DNA of 64,000 nucleotides, taken from NCBI GenBank assembly GCA_038245725.1, contig JBBRSD010000002.1:1-64000 (forward strand). The letters run 5' to 3'. This document shows, in pieces, positions 17,813-26,162 of the stretch; positions within the stretch are counted from its first letter, which is position 1, and the number at the start of each line of letters is the position of its first letter. The stretch is from JBBRSD01 sp038245725 (GTDB lineage Bacteria > Actinomycetota > Coriobacteriia > Anaerosomatales > JAAXUF01). The notes under the pieces were generated by a model. The model made no database searches. It worked only from the letters and a program-made list of their open reading frames with translations, and was not told where the DNA came from. Made by a program: the position numbers and the translations under genes.

Positions 17813-18027
17813 GCAAACTCCTTGAAGTGGTGTGACCGGGATCGACCAGCGCACCAGGGCGACGAGCGCCTGCGCGAGCGCCGCCAGAGCATCTCGCGTA
17901 TTCTACCAACCCTCAGACGCCCGGGCACGCGAAATGGCCGGTACCGTCCCTTCCGAGACGACACCGGCCACGTCAGCTTCAGAGCACCGATGGTGTCCGC
18001 GTACCGCGAACGCACTCACCAGTGGGA

Positions 18028-18204
18028 CTAGTCGGTCTGGATGATCTCTTTGCCGTTGTAGAAACCACAGTTGCCACAGACGCGGTGCGGGAGCTTGACC
18101 TCGTGGCACTGCGGGCACGTCGACTTGGCGGGAGCTTCGAGAACGTGCGACGAGCGACGTGAGTGGATCTTCGCTCGGCCTTTTTTTCGCTTCGGAACAG
18201 CCAT
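18028..18204 (-). CDS. rpmF: 50S ribosomal protein L32
   Basis: Small zinc-ribbon ribosomal protein, 58 residues. It reads MAVPKRKKGRAKIHSRRSSH at the N-terminus, and four cysteines at 30, 33, 43 and 46 form a Cys4 zinc site. The coding frame ends with TAG at 18028. It sits between DUF177 and plsX, the standard place for rpmF. Confidence 0.96.
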   Translation of the reverse strand: MAVPKRKKGRAKIHSRRSSHVLEAPAKSTCPQCHEVKLPHRVCGNCGFYNGKEIIQTD

Positions 18205-18270
18205 CTACCTTCAGGTCCTTCCCTTGGGCACGCGGTCGAAGACGACGCGCATGCGCACTCTCGTGTTCAG

Positions 18271-18295
18271 GTGCGACCAAACGGTCCGGTCGCAC
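18271..18295 (-). other. perfect hairpin between the DUF177 gene and rpmF
   Basis: Bases 18271-18278 and 18288-18295 form a perfect 8-bp stem with a 9-base loop. No T-run follows on either strand, so it is not a typical terminator. It lies about 65 bases upstream of the rpmF start and could be an mRNA processing site, an RNA stabiliser or a control site for L32; none of these can be shown from sequence. Confidence 0.5.
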
Positions 18296-18361
18296 GAGCG
18301 ATGATGATACCACGCCCCATTTCCGATGTGTACCCGAGACATGCCGGCTTCCACAGAGGTT

Positions 18362-18901
18362 CTACTCGCCGGACGGCTCGTTCTTCAAAAGCTCGCCCAA
18401 TGCAGCGAAAGGATTCGCCTTGTCCGGCTCGGAATCGCACGCACACTGCCCCTCGTTGAGATCGGCTCCGCACTCCGGACAGATGCCCGCGCAGTCATCG
18501 GCGTGCAGCGGGGCGAACGGTGCCTCGAGGACAAGCGAACTCATGATCACAGGCAGGACATCGACGTAACCCTCGTGGTCGATCTCCCCGACTTCCTGCT
18601 CCTCGGGGATGTTATCGATGTCGTTGGGATGCACGTAGTAACCATCCACGTCCGCCTCGATGGTAAGCGGGAACTCGATGAGGCAACGCGAGCAGGTCGC
18701 CGTCACGTCGGCAACGACGGAACCCATCGCCACGACACCGGTCCCGCCGTTTGTGAGCGTGACATCGAAACGTACAGGCGCCCTCAGCCCGAAGTGCTCG
18801 TCACCGACGTCGAGCGCGTCAAGCGCCAGCGTGCCCGACACGTCGATGGTTTCGCCGAGAACATCAAGGATCGATGCCACGTCAACGCGGTATGTCTCCA
18901 T
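18362..18901 (-). CDS. YceD/DUF177 family protein
   Basis: YceD-like protein of 179 residues, a family nearly always next to rpmF and linked to 23S rRNA or ribosome assembly in plants and bacteria. Two cysteine pairs are visible: CSRC in the middle and CPEC near the end, with further cysteines in the CACDSEP tail, which suggests a metal-binding fold. ATG at 18901 begins METYRVDVASIL. The order DUF177 then SepIVA-like gene matches mycobacteria. Confidence 0.85.
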   Translation of the reverse strand: METYRVDVASILDVLGETIDVSGTLALDALDVGDEHFGLRAPVRFDVTLTNGGTGVVAMGSVVADVTATCSRCLIEFPLTIEADVDGYYVHPNDIDNIPEEQEVGEIDHEGYVDVLPVIMSSLVLEAPFAPLHADDCAGICPECGADLNEGQCACDSEPDKANPFAALGELLKNEPSGE

Positions 18902-18943
18902 GGAATCGCCTTCTTGAGTGAGCAGTTGGTCCGATCCGAACGC

Positions 18944-19408
18944 CTACTGGCGCTGGCCTCCGCCGACCTTGCCCTGCAGACGATCTCGGCCGCGCTGCAC
19001 GGCGGTCAGAAGCTTGCCGAGGTTGACCTCGAGATTCGCGAGCATCTCGTCGGCGTAGTCCTCGGCGCCGAGACGGATCTCGCGCTCCTGGTTGCGTGCC
19101 TTGTCGAGGATGTCGGCTGCCTGCGCTTCGGCAAGGCGGACGACCTCGGTCTCGTTGGCAAGTGCCTGCGCCCGATCGCGGGCGTCCTCGAGGATGCGGT
19201 TGGCCTCTTTCTCGGCCTCTTCCAGCATCTCTTGGCGCTCCTTGACGATCCAACGTGCCTGCTTCAGCTCGTCGGGATACTGAGCGCGGATCTCGTCGAT
19301 GATCTCGTAGACCTTGTCCTGGTCGACCATCTTGGCACTGCGGAACGGCACCGTTCGAGCGTTGTCGACGATCTCCTCGATGCGATCGATCAGGGCCATG
19401 ATATCCAT
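18944..19408 (-). CDS. SepIVA/DivIVA-like coiled-coil protein
   Basis: Coiled-coil protein of 154 residues. After a short N-terminal segment (MALIDRIEEIVDNARTVPF) comes a long, charged helix rich in Glu, Ala, Arg and Lys (about 50-125). Similar proteins are often labelled ATPase or DivIVA-like; in mycobacteria the related SepIVA lies beside DUF177 and rnc and acts in septation. The start ATG at 19408 has GGGAGG 7 bases upstream. No catalytic motif is visible. The division role is an inference from family resemblance and gene order. Confidence 0.65.
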   Translation of the reverse strand: MDIMALIDRIEEIVDNARTVPFRSAKMVDQDKVYEIIDEIRAQYPDELKQARWIVKERQEMLEEAEKEANRILEDARDRAQALANETEVVRLAEAQAADILDKARNQEREIRLGAEDYADEMLANLEVNLGKLLTAVQRGRDRLQGKVGGGQRQ

Positions 19409-19420
19409 GAAACTGCCTCC

Positions 19421-19912
19421 CTAACGGGCTTCATTCAGTTTGCGCTCAAGCGCTTCGCATACGACATCCGGCACAAGCCCGCGCACGGATCCTCCGTGGC
19501 GCGCGATTTCCTTCACAGCCGACGAACTCAAGAACATGTACTCCGGGATGGCCATGATGAACATCGTCTCGACCTTGGAGTCGAGGCGCCAGTTCAGGGC
19601 GGCCATCTGGAACTCGCGTTCGAAGTCGGTCATCGCACGCAGCCCTTTGACCGCGACCAATGCACCCACCTCGTCGGCGAAATCTACCAATAGCGTATCA
19701 AAAGAACGAACGGATACGTTGGGAAGGTGACTTGTCGCGTCTTCGATGAACTTGACGCGCTCTTCGACCGAGAACAGCGGACCGCCGTTCTTGGCCTTCG
19801 AATACGCGACGCCGACCACAAGCTCGTCGAAGAGCCCGGCCGCCCGTTCAATGATGTCAAGATGACCCGATGTCACCGGGTCGAAGGTGCCCGGAACGAT
19901 GCCACGCTTCAC
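19421..19912 (-). CDS. coaD: phosphopantetheine adenylyltransferase
   Basis: Fourth step of CoA synthesis: 4'-phosphopantetheine plus ATP to dephospho-CoA. The 163-residue protein has the nucleotidyl-transfer motif PGTFDPVTSGHLD at the N-terminus, KGLRAMTDFEREF in the middle and the YMFLSSSAVKEIA signature. It starts with GTG overlapping the rsmD stop (GTGA). CoaD also supplies the precursor for the ACP prosthetic group used by the nearby fab genes. Confidence 0.97.
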   Translation of the reverse strand: MKRGIVPGTFDPVTSGHLDIIERAAGLFDELVVGVAYSKAKNGGPLFSVEERVKFIEDATSHLPNVSVRSFDTLLVDFADEVGALVAVKGLRAMTDFEREFQMAALNWRLDSKVETMFIMAIPEYMFLSSSAVKEIARHGGSVRGLVPDVVCEALERKLNEAR

Positions 19913-20493
19913 GTCGCCGGTGCTCCCTTCTCAAAGACGGCAATGTCGACTTCAGTGGTTCCATAGCGTTTGCTTCTGCATGCCGACAAGCCCTCGGGCC
20001 ATTCAACACGAATCCCCGCCGCATGCTCCCAGACGACGACCGCACCCTCTTCAAGCTGCCCGTTTAGTGCGATATCGCTTACGAGCGATGCCACACGAGC
20101 CGGGTCAAGTCTATATGGAGGGTCGAGCAGAAGCAACGAATAGGGAGTCCGCGGAAGCGATCCCCTCTGTGCGAGCAGGAACACGTCGCCCGACACTACG
20201 CTCACGGCCTCCGAAGCGCCGAGAGCTGCGATGTTGCCGCGCACGACCACCAACGCAGCTCGGTCCTGCTCGGCGAATACCGCGTGCGAGCATCCGCGCG
20301 AAAGCGCCTCGAGGCCCAGCGCGCCGCTGCCCGCGAATGCGTCGAGCACGGTGCCGCCTCCGAGGTCGCCTCCCACGATCGATGCGATTGCCGAGAAGAC
20401 CGCCTCGCGCACGCGGTCAGTGGTCGGTCGTGTGGTGTCGCCGGGAGGCGCCTTGAGCGTGCGCCCGCGGTATCGGCCCGCTACGATCCTCAT
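19909..20493 (-). CDS. rsmD: 16S rRNA (guanine-966-N2) methyltransferase
   Basis: SAM-dependent methyltransferase that modifies G966 of 16S rRNA. The 194-residue protein begins MRIVAGRYRGRTLKAPPG, has a SAM-binding loop (VLDAFAGSGALGLEALSRG) and the catalytic motif LLLLDPPYR. The ATG at 20493 overlaps the recG stop (ATGA) and matches the family N-terminus; an ATG 21 bases upstream is less likely. The recG-rsmD-coaD order is common in Gram-positive bacteria. Confidence 0.95.
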   Translation of the reverse strand: MRIVAGRYRGRTLKAPPGDTTRPTTDRVREAVFSAIASIVGGDLGGGTVLDAFAGSGALGLEALSRGCSHAVFAEQDRAALVVVRGNIAALGASEAVSVVSGDVFLLAQRGSLPRTPYSLLLLDPPYRLDPARVASLVSDIALNGQLEEGAVVVWEHAAGIRVEWPEGLSACRSKRYGTTEVDIAVFEKGAPAT

Positions 20494-22595
20494 CCGCTGC
20501 TCACCCACTGCCACGCCTCGCGGTAGACCCGCTTGACCTCGGCGAAGAGCGGCCGGTTCTCGGGACGCGCCAGATGCGGGTCGCTCTGGATGATGGCGCG
20601 GGCATCGGCTCGTGCCGTCTCGATGAGTTCGCCGTCGGTGAGCACCGAGACGAGCCGCAGCGCAGGCATGCCATGCTGCCGGTCGCCGAGGATCTGTCCC
20701 TCGCCACGCAGGCGCAGGTCGTACTCGGCGAGCTCGAAGCCGTCCGATGTCGCCGCGATGGCGCCCATGCGCTCCTTACTCTCGGCGCTACGTGCGTCGG
20801 CAAACAAGAACACCTCGCCCGGATGCTCGCCTCGGCCCACACGTCCGCGCAACTGATGGAGTTGGGCCAAGCCGAACCGTTCGGCGTCCTCGACGATCAT
20901 CACCGTCGCGTTCGGCACGTCGACTCCCACCTCGATCACGGTCGTGGCGACGAGCACGTCGATCTTCCGGTCGCGGAACTCCTGCATCACGCGGAGCTTC
21001 TCGGCGGGCCGCATGCGGCCGGTGAGCAGACCCACCTTCAGGTCCGAGAAGACCTGCTCTCGCAAGCGCTCGGCCTCCCGCGTCGCCGCGCGGGCCTGCG
21101 CCACGTCGGACTCGTCGACGAGCGCGCACACCACGTAGGCTTGCTGACCAGCGCGCACGGCCGAACGAACCCGCTCGTAGGCCCGCTCGCGCTGTGGCGA
21201 CTTCACGAGCGTCGTCTTCACCGCAACGCGCGATCGCGGGCGTTCGCGCAAGTACGAGGTGTCGAGATCGCCGTAGAGCGTGAGCGCGAGCGAGCGGGGA
21301 ATGGGCGTTGCCGTCATGACGAGAAGGTCGGCGCTCGCGCCCTTGCCGCGCAGGCCGAGCCGCTGGTTGACGCCGAAACGGTGTTGCTCGTCGACGATGG
21401 CAAGCGAGAGCCGCTTGAAGCTCACCGCCTGCTCAAGCAGCGCGTGCGTCCCGAAGGCGACCTGCAGCTCTCCTTCGGCGAGGCGCGTGAGGATCTCGCG
21501 GCGGTACGCGGCCGCCGTCGACCCGGTCAAGAGCGCCCAGCTCACGCCCGCGGCGTCGAGCAGCGGACCCACGGCGTGCGAGTACTGCGTCGCAAGCACC
21601 TCGGTCGGCGCCATCATCGCGGCCTGCGCGCCTGCATCCGCCGCGACCGCGAGCGCGTGAGCGGCAACGAGCGTCTTGCCGGTCCCAACGTCGCCGAGGA
21701 GCAGCCGGTTCATCGGCCGCGGCTCGCTCATGTCCGTGAGGACCTCGGCGATCGAACGGTTCTGGTCGCCGGTGAGCTCGAAGGGGACGGCTCCGCGAAG
21801 CGCTGCGAGCGCCGAACCCTCGAGAGAGTGGGCGACGCCTGCCTGTTCGCGCGTGAGCGAGTGCCGGCGCATCGCCATGTAGAGCTGCAGAAGCAGCAGC
21901 TCGTCGTAGGCGAGGCGGTGATGCGCCGAGACGGCATCTGAGAGCGCGGGCGGAAAGTGCACGTCTCGCAAAGCGACGTGAAGCGGAACGAGGCCCCGCT
22001 CTGCGCGCAAACTTCCGGGCAGGTGATCGGGGACGTCGGCGTAATCGTCGACGGCAGCCGCGACAAGCCGTCTGAGCCACGCGGTCGACAGCCCCTCAGT
22101 CGCGCGGTGGACCGGCAGCACGCGTCCCGCCTCCGCGTCGTCCTGCTCGGCGGCGAGTTTCTCCACAAACGGCGTCTTGATCTGCTTGAAGCCGTAGTCG
22201 AGCTCGACCTTGCCTGCGAAAGCCACGCGATCGCCCACCACGAAGCGCTGCTGGATGTAGGGCTGGTTGAACCACACGCCCAGCAGCACGCCCGTCCCGT
22301 CGACGATAGAGACCTCGGTGATCGTGAGCTTGGGCCTGGGCTTCTTCACACGTACCTCGTGCACGAGACCCACGACGGTGGCCTCGGCTCCCGCCTTCAC
22401 GTCTCGCAGGCTCGCCACGTTGGAGAGGTCGAGGTAGCGCGCAGGATAATGGCGCACCAGATCGCCGACGCTCGTGACGCCGAGACGTTCCAGAGCCGTG
22501 GCGCGTGCCGCGTCAACGAAGCGCGCGCGCACGACCGGTAGCTGGTGCGCCGCAAGCCGCTCGGCCCTGTCTGCGGTGTGTGCGTGGGAAGTCAT
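20490..22595 (-). CDS. recG: ATP-dependent DNA helicase RecG
   Basis: Branch-migration helicase that regresses stalled forks and processes recombination intermediates. The 701-residue protein has an N-terminal wedge (OB-fold) domain, Walker A LLLGDVGTGKT, the DExH box IVDEQHRFG, MTATPIPRSLAL, and motifs of the second helicase domain (VIEVGVDVPNA and LHQLRGRVGRGE). Length is typical. It begins 12 bases after the degV gene and is coupled to rsmD through an ATGA overlap. Confidence 0.97.
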   Translation of the reverse strand: MTSHAHTADRAERLAAHQLPVVRARFVDAARATALERLGVTSVGDLVRHYPARYLDLSNVASLRDVKAGAEATVVGLVHEVRVKKPRPKLTITEVSIVDGTGVLLGVWFNQPYIQQRFVVGDRVAFAGKVELDYGFKQIKTPFVEKLAAEQDDAEAGRVLPVHRATEGLSTAWLRRLVAAAVDDYADVPDHLPGSLRAERGLVPLHVALRDVHFPPALSDAVSAHHRLAYDELLLLQLYMAMRRHSLTREQAGVAHSLEGSALAALRGAVPFELTGDQNRSIAEVLTDMSEPRPMNRLLLGDVGTGKTLVAAHALAVAADAGAQAAMMAPTEVLATQYSHAVGPLLDAAGVSWALLTGSTAAAYRREILTRLAEGELQVAFGTHALLEQAVSFKRLSLAIVDEQHRFGVNQRLGLRGKGASADLLVMTATPIPRSLALTLYGDLDTSYLRERPRSRVAVKTTLVKSPQRERAYERVRSAVRAGQQAYVVCALVDESDVAQARAATREAERLREQVFSDLKVGLLTGRMRPAEKLRVMQEFRDRKIDVLVATTVIEVGVDVPNATVMIVEDAERFGLAQLHQLRGRVGRGEHPGEVFLFADARSAESKERMGAIAATSDGFELAEYDLRLRGEGQILGDRQHGMPALRLVSVLTDGELIETARADARAIIQSDPHLARPENRPLFAEVKRVYREAWQWVSSG

Positions 22596-22607
22596 GCGCG
22601 CGGCGTC

Positions 22608-23462
22608 CTAACCGATCGGGTAGTACGCGCACCCGATGGCCCCCGGACCGGTGTAGACGCCGATAACCGCGCCGATCACGCCGTGTGAATCCCACTCGAC
22701 GTCGGCTCCCGCCGCCACAATCGCGTCCTCGAGCTCTTGTGAGTCCTCGGGACAGCAAGCGTGCAGCAGTGCGATGCGCATCCGACCGTTTGCCGCCGAG
22801 TCCTCGGCGATGTGCTGAGCGAGCGCCGCGATCGCCTGCTGGCGGCCTCTCACCTTCTTGAACGGCTCGATGATGCCGTCATCGTTGACTCTGAGAACCG
22901 GCTTGATGTTGAGCAGTGACGCCGCGAGACCCGCAGCCTTGCCAGCCCGTCCGCCGCGAACGAGAAAGTCGAGCGTGTCGAGCAGGAAGAAGAGTCGGCA
23001 CTTCTCGGCGACTTCGATCGCCCGCGCCTCGACGCCGGCCGCGTTCGCACCGGCCGCGCGAGCCTCGACTGCCGCTTTCACGATGAGACCTGTCGCCTGC
23101 GACGCGCGCTTGCCATCGACGACACGAACGGGGACCGGCGATGTCTTTGCCGCAAGCACCGCCGACTCGTAGGTTCCCGACAGTGCGGCGGACAGATGGA
23201 TCGAGACAATCTCCTCGGCGCCTGTAGCGGCGAGTTGTGCGTAGGCGGCCGTGAAGTCCGCCGGCGAGGGCTGCGAGGTCGTCGGCAGCACGCCGGAGGA
23301 GGTGAGCATCGGGTAGAACTCGTCGGGCGCAAGGTCGAGCCAGTCTCGGTAGTGTTTGTCACCGAAGTGTACGGTCAGCGGCACCATGGCCGTCTCGAGC
23401 TGCGCAAGTTCGGCGGGGCGAAGATCACAGGTGCTATCGGTGACGATTCCGACCTTGTGCAT
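22608..23462 (-). CDS. DegV family fatty-acid binding protein (FakB-like)
   Basis: DegV/FakB proteins bind a fatty acid and present it to the kinase FakA, giving acyl-phosphate. The 284-residue protein begins KVGIVTDSTCDLRP and has TSQPSPADFTAAY and IHLSAALSGTYESA, typical of the fatty-acid carboxylate site, and FLVRGGRAGKAAGL. ATG at 23462 has AAGGA 6 bases upstream. It sits directly beside a FakA homologue, which supports the function. Which fatty acid it prefers cannot be told. Confidence 0.88.
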   Translation of the reverse strand: MHKVGIVTDSTCDLRPAELAQLETAMVPLTVHFGDKHYRDWLDLAPDEFYPMLTSSGVLPTTSQPSPADFTAAYAQLAATGAEEIVSIHLSAALSGTYESAVLAAKTSPVPVRVVDGKRASQATGLIVKAAVEARAAGANAAGVEARAIEVAEKCRLFFLLDTLDFLVRGGRAGKAAGLAASLLNIKPVLRVNDDGIIEPFKKVRGRQQAIAALAQHIAEDSAANGRMRIALLHACCPEDSQELEDAIVAAGADVEWDSHGVIGAVIGVYTGPGAIGCAYYPIG

Positions 23463-23491
23463 GATGGTTCCTTCTCGCCGGCTTGAAGGGC

Positions 23492-25114
23492 CTATTCCGC
23501 GGAGATCAGCACGGGATAGAGTGGTTGGTCGCCGCGGTGCGTCTCTACCTCGATCTTCGGGTGGGCGTTGTTGACGGCGCCCGCGAGGTCCGCGAGCTGT
23601 TCGTCGGTCATGTCTTCACCTGCAAGCAAGGTCAGCGTCTCGGCACCCTCTGCAAGCAGGTGCGCTGCGAGCGAGAGCGCCACGGTCGCGACGTCGTCTC
23701 CGACGACCTCGATCTCGTGGTCGGAAATGCCGATGACCTGGCCCGCCCGGATCGCGCCGACCTTCCCCTTCGCGTCCTTGACCGCGGTCGTGACCTCGCC
23801 GGACCGCACACTTGAAGTGGCTTCCGACATCGTGGTGGCGATGGCGTCCAGATCGTCTGACTCGCCGTCAAACGCGAGCATCGCCGCGAATGCCTGCGGG
23901 ACCGAGTTCGTGGGGACGACGACCACCGGCTTGCTCGCGACAGACGCCGCCGCGTTGGCGGCAAGCACGATGTTCTTGTTGTTGGGAAGCACGACGACCT
24001 TCTCGGCGGGAACTCGCTCGATCGCTTCGACGAGGTCGGCGGTAGAGGGGTTCATCGTCTGTCCGCCGCTCACGACGACATCGACCCCGAGCGAGGTGAG
24101 GATGTCGGCGAGTCCTTTACCGGCCGCGACGGCCACGAATCCGACCGGCTTGAGCTTTACCGGGATGGGCGCGGTGAGCTGAGCGGCACGCACGACGCCG
24201 CGCGATTGTGTCTGACGACGCATGTTGTTGACGTGCACCTCCGCAACTTCGCCGATCCCCGTCATGTGCGCGATCACGACGCCGGGATCGTTCGTGTGCA
24301 CGTGCACCTTGTACTCGCCACCCGATCCAACGACCAGCTCGCTTCCTCCCACCGAGGACACGTAGTCGAGCACGGCCCGGGAGTCGATGCCGTCGCCGAA
24401 GAGGAGGAACTCGGTGCAGTAGAGGTACTCGGCATCGTCCCAGTCATCGACCGGCTCGACCGTCAGATTCGGAGCGGCCGCCGAGGAGACATCGGCGATC
24501 GCCACCTTGTCGCCGAGCGCCGCCGCGACGAATCCCTCGATGAGGATAGCGAGGCCGAACCCCCCCGCGTCGACCACGCCGTTCTCGCGAAGCACCGGCA
24601 GAAGTTCGGGTGTACGGCGGACGGAATCAAACGCACTGGCTGCGGCGATCTTCAGCGATTCCTCGAATGTGGCGCCGTCACTGGCCGCTGCGCGAGCCGC
24701 ATGTGCGGTATCGCGCAGGACCGTCAGGATCGTGCCTTCTACCGGCTTTCGGACCGCTTGGAAGGCCACGACAACCGAACGTTCGAGGGCAACCGCGATG
24801 AGCTCGGCATCTGCACTCTGAGCGCGATCGATGCCCTCGCAGATCCCGCGCAGGATCTGGCTGAGAATGACGCCGGAATTGCCACGCGCGCCCATCAACG
24901 ATCCGTGGGTGATCGCGTGACAGATGGTAGCGGCGTCGGCATCAGGCGGAAGCGCGCTGACCTCCGAGACGACCACGTCCATGGTCAGCGACATGTTCGT
25001 GCCGGTGTCGCCGTCCGGGACCGGGAACACGTTGAGCCGGTTGATCTCTTCTTTGCGCTCCTTGAGCGCGGTTGCGGCGAATGCGACGAGGCTTGCGTGA
25101 AGGTTCGCGATCAT
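23492..25114 (-). CDS. fakA: fatty acid kinase catalytic subunit (DAK2/DegV-associated)
   Basis: DhaL-type kinase that phosphorylates a FakB-bound fatty acid, letting the cell use exogenous or recycled fatty acids. The 540-residue protein has the nucleotide/Mg motif NVFPVPDGDTGTNMSLTM near residues 28-45, GARGNSGVILSQILRG near 75-90, a middle domain with VDAGGFGLAILIEG, and a C-terminal DegV-like half with VVLPNNKNIVLAA. Length and layout match FakA (YloV). It lies 16 bases after the Asp23 gene, the usual Gram-positive pairing, and upstream of the degV gene. Confidence 0.93.
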   Translation of the reverse strand: MIANLHASLVAFAATALKERKEEINRLNVFPVPDGDTGTNMSLTMDVVVSEVSALPPDADAATICHAITHGSLMGARGNSGVILSQILRGICEGIDRAQSADAELIAVALERSVVVAFQAVRKPVEGTILTVLRDTAHAARAAASDGATFEESLKIAAASAFDSVRRTPELLPVLRENGVVDAGGFGLAILIEGFVAAALGDKVAIADVSSAAAPNLTVEPVDDWDDAEYLYCTEFLLFGDGIDSRAVLDYVSSVGGSELVVGSGGEYKVHVHTNDPGVVIAHMTGIGEVAEVHVNNMRRQTQSRGVVRAAQLTAPIPVKLKPVGFVAVAAGKGLADILTSLGVDVVVSGGQTMNPSTADLVEAIERVPAEKVVVLPNNKNIVLAANAAASVASKPVVVVPTNSVPQAFAAMLAFDGESDDLDAIATTMSEATSSVRSGEVTTAVKDAKGKVGAIRAGQVIGISDHEIEVVGDDVATVALSLAAHLLAEGAETLTLLAGEDMTDEQLADLAGAVNNAHPKIEVETHRGDQPLYPVLISAE

Positions 25115-25129
25115 CTGGTCAGCTCCGGG

Positions 25130-25483
25130 TCATTGAACGGCTCGGACTTTGACGCCTTGGACGTGAACGTCAACGTTCGCCACCTTCACATCTGCCGTAT
25201 TCGTCAGAACGTAACGCACGCGGTTCGCGAGGTTATGTGACACCTCGGCGAGATTGGTTCCATGCTCGATGACGACATACAGATCGATGACGACGCCTTC
25301 ATCCGTAGCCGCCACCTTCACGCCCCGGCGAAGCTTCGCGGCGGGAAGCAGTTGTGCAACGCCATCTCGAAGTGACGGACTCGCCATGCCGACGACCCCG
25401 TAGCTCTCCAACGACGCATATCCGGCAAGATCGGCCAGAACGTCATTGGCGATGCTGACGACTCCAGCGGCGGGATCAGGCAT
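25130..25483 (-). CDS. Asp23/Gls24 family envelope stress protein
   Basis: Asp23/YloU-like protein of 117 residues. It has SIANDVLADLAGYASLESYG at the start and the central VVIDLYVVIEHGTNLAEV block typical of the family. Relatives are membrane-peripheral and often sit upstream of fakA between rpmB and recG, as here. ATG at 25483 is chosen because GGAG lies 5 bases upstream; a GTG two codons earlier would overlap this site. The role in the cell is not well known. Confidence 0.88.
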   Translation of the reverse strand: MPDPAAGVVSIANDVLADLAGYASLESYGVVGMASPSLRDGVAQLLPAAKLRRGVKVAATDEGVVIDLYVVIEHGTNLAEVSHNLANRVRYVLTNTADVKVANVDVHVQGVKVRAVQ

Positions 25484-25485
25484 AG

Positions 25486-25701
25486 TCACTCCTCTACAGA
25501 GAGGTCGTCGGGCAGGTCGTTGAGCTCGGCGAGCAAAGCGACCACCGACACGTCATGCATGGACGCAACCGCTGCGATGTCTTCCATGCCTGCAGCAAGG
25601 CATGAAGGGCACGCAAGTCCATGGCGCTCGAACACATCAGCAGCGTCGCGGTGGCTGATCAATACATCGCGGATGAGCATGTCCGGTGTGAAACGGACCA
25701 T
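25486..25701 (-). CDS. DUF1858 domain protein
   Basis: Small protein of 71 residues. A helical N-terminal part (MVRFTPDMLIRDVLISH) is followed by a CPSC pair in HGLACPSCLAAGMEDIA, the hallmark of DUF1858, a family of disulfide/metal candidates found mainly in anaerobes. The ATG at 25701 has a strong GAGGAGGGG site 7 bases upstream. Its stop is 2 bases before the Asp23 start, so it is the first gene of the DUF1858-asp23-fakA-degV run. Function unknown; a redox role is possible. Confidence 0.8.
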   Translation of the reverse strand: MVRFTPDMLIRDVLISHRDAADVFERHGLACPSCLAAGMEDIAAVASMHDVSVVALLAELNDLPDDLSVEE

Positions 25702-25890
25702 GGGCGTGCCCCTCCTCGAGTTCGGTGCGATACGAGAAGTATAGCGAAGGGCACCGATAGCCGAAATCCGGAGTAGGAGGCTGTGGCCTTGTGGCTGCCT
25801 CAGGCGGTGTGGTAGCATTGCCTGCGTTTTGCACCCGAAGGAATGATCGGCCGGACGAACTCGGCCTGCAGTCAATGAGGAGCGTACACG

Positions 25891-26079
25891 ATGTCGAAGG
25901 TCTGCGTAGTCTGCGGAAAGCACCCTGTGGCGGGCCGCAACGTCAGCCACTCCCACCGCGTCACGAACCGCATGTTCCGCCCCAACATCCAGAAGGTCAC
26001 GGCGGTCATCAAGGGTCACGTGAAGAAGGTCAACGTCTGCACCAAGTGCATGAAGGCCGGCAAGGTCACACGCGCCTAG
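25891..26079 (+). CDS. rpmB: 50S ribosomal protein L28
   Basis: Ribosomal protein L28, 62 residues, starting MSKVCVVCGKHPVAGRNVSH. CVVC and CTKC pairs form a Cys4 zinc site, the C+ form of L28. ATG is preceded by GAGGAG at 8 bases. It is transcribed opposite to the DUF1858-asp23-fakA genes, the classic divergent layout around rpmB in Gram-positives, and is followed at once by a terminator. Confidence 0.96.
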   Translation: MSKVCVVCGKHPVAGRNVSHSHRVTNRMFRPNIQKVTAVIKGHVKKVNVCTKCMKAGKVTRA

Positions 26080-26102
26080 TCTTCGAACCAGCTACCTGCT
26101 CC

Positions 26103-26134
26103 AACGGCCACCCCTCGGGGTGGCCGTTGTGTTT
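26103..26134 (+). terminator. Rho-independent terminator after rpmB
   Basis: A perfect 12-bp GC-rich stem (26103-26114 with 26117-26128) is followed by a short GTGTTT tract. It ends rpmB transcription about 25 bases after the stop codon and separates it from the convergent HD-GYP gene. Confidence 0.9.
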
Positions 26135-26162
26135 CCAGGCGACGGTGCATCGTCTGCCGGGC

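Noticed and set aside
17935..17970. 8-bp inverted repeat TGGCCGGT/ACCGGCCA between rpmF and plsX
   Set aside because: Stem without T-run, loop of 20 bases and no clear promoter; could be chance in 70% GC sequence.
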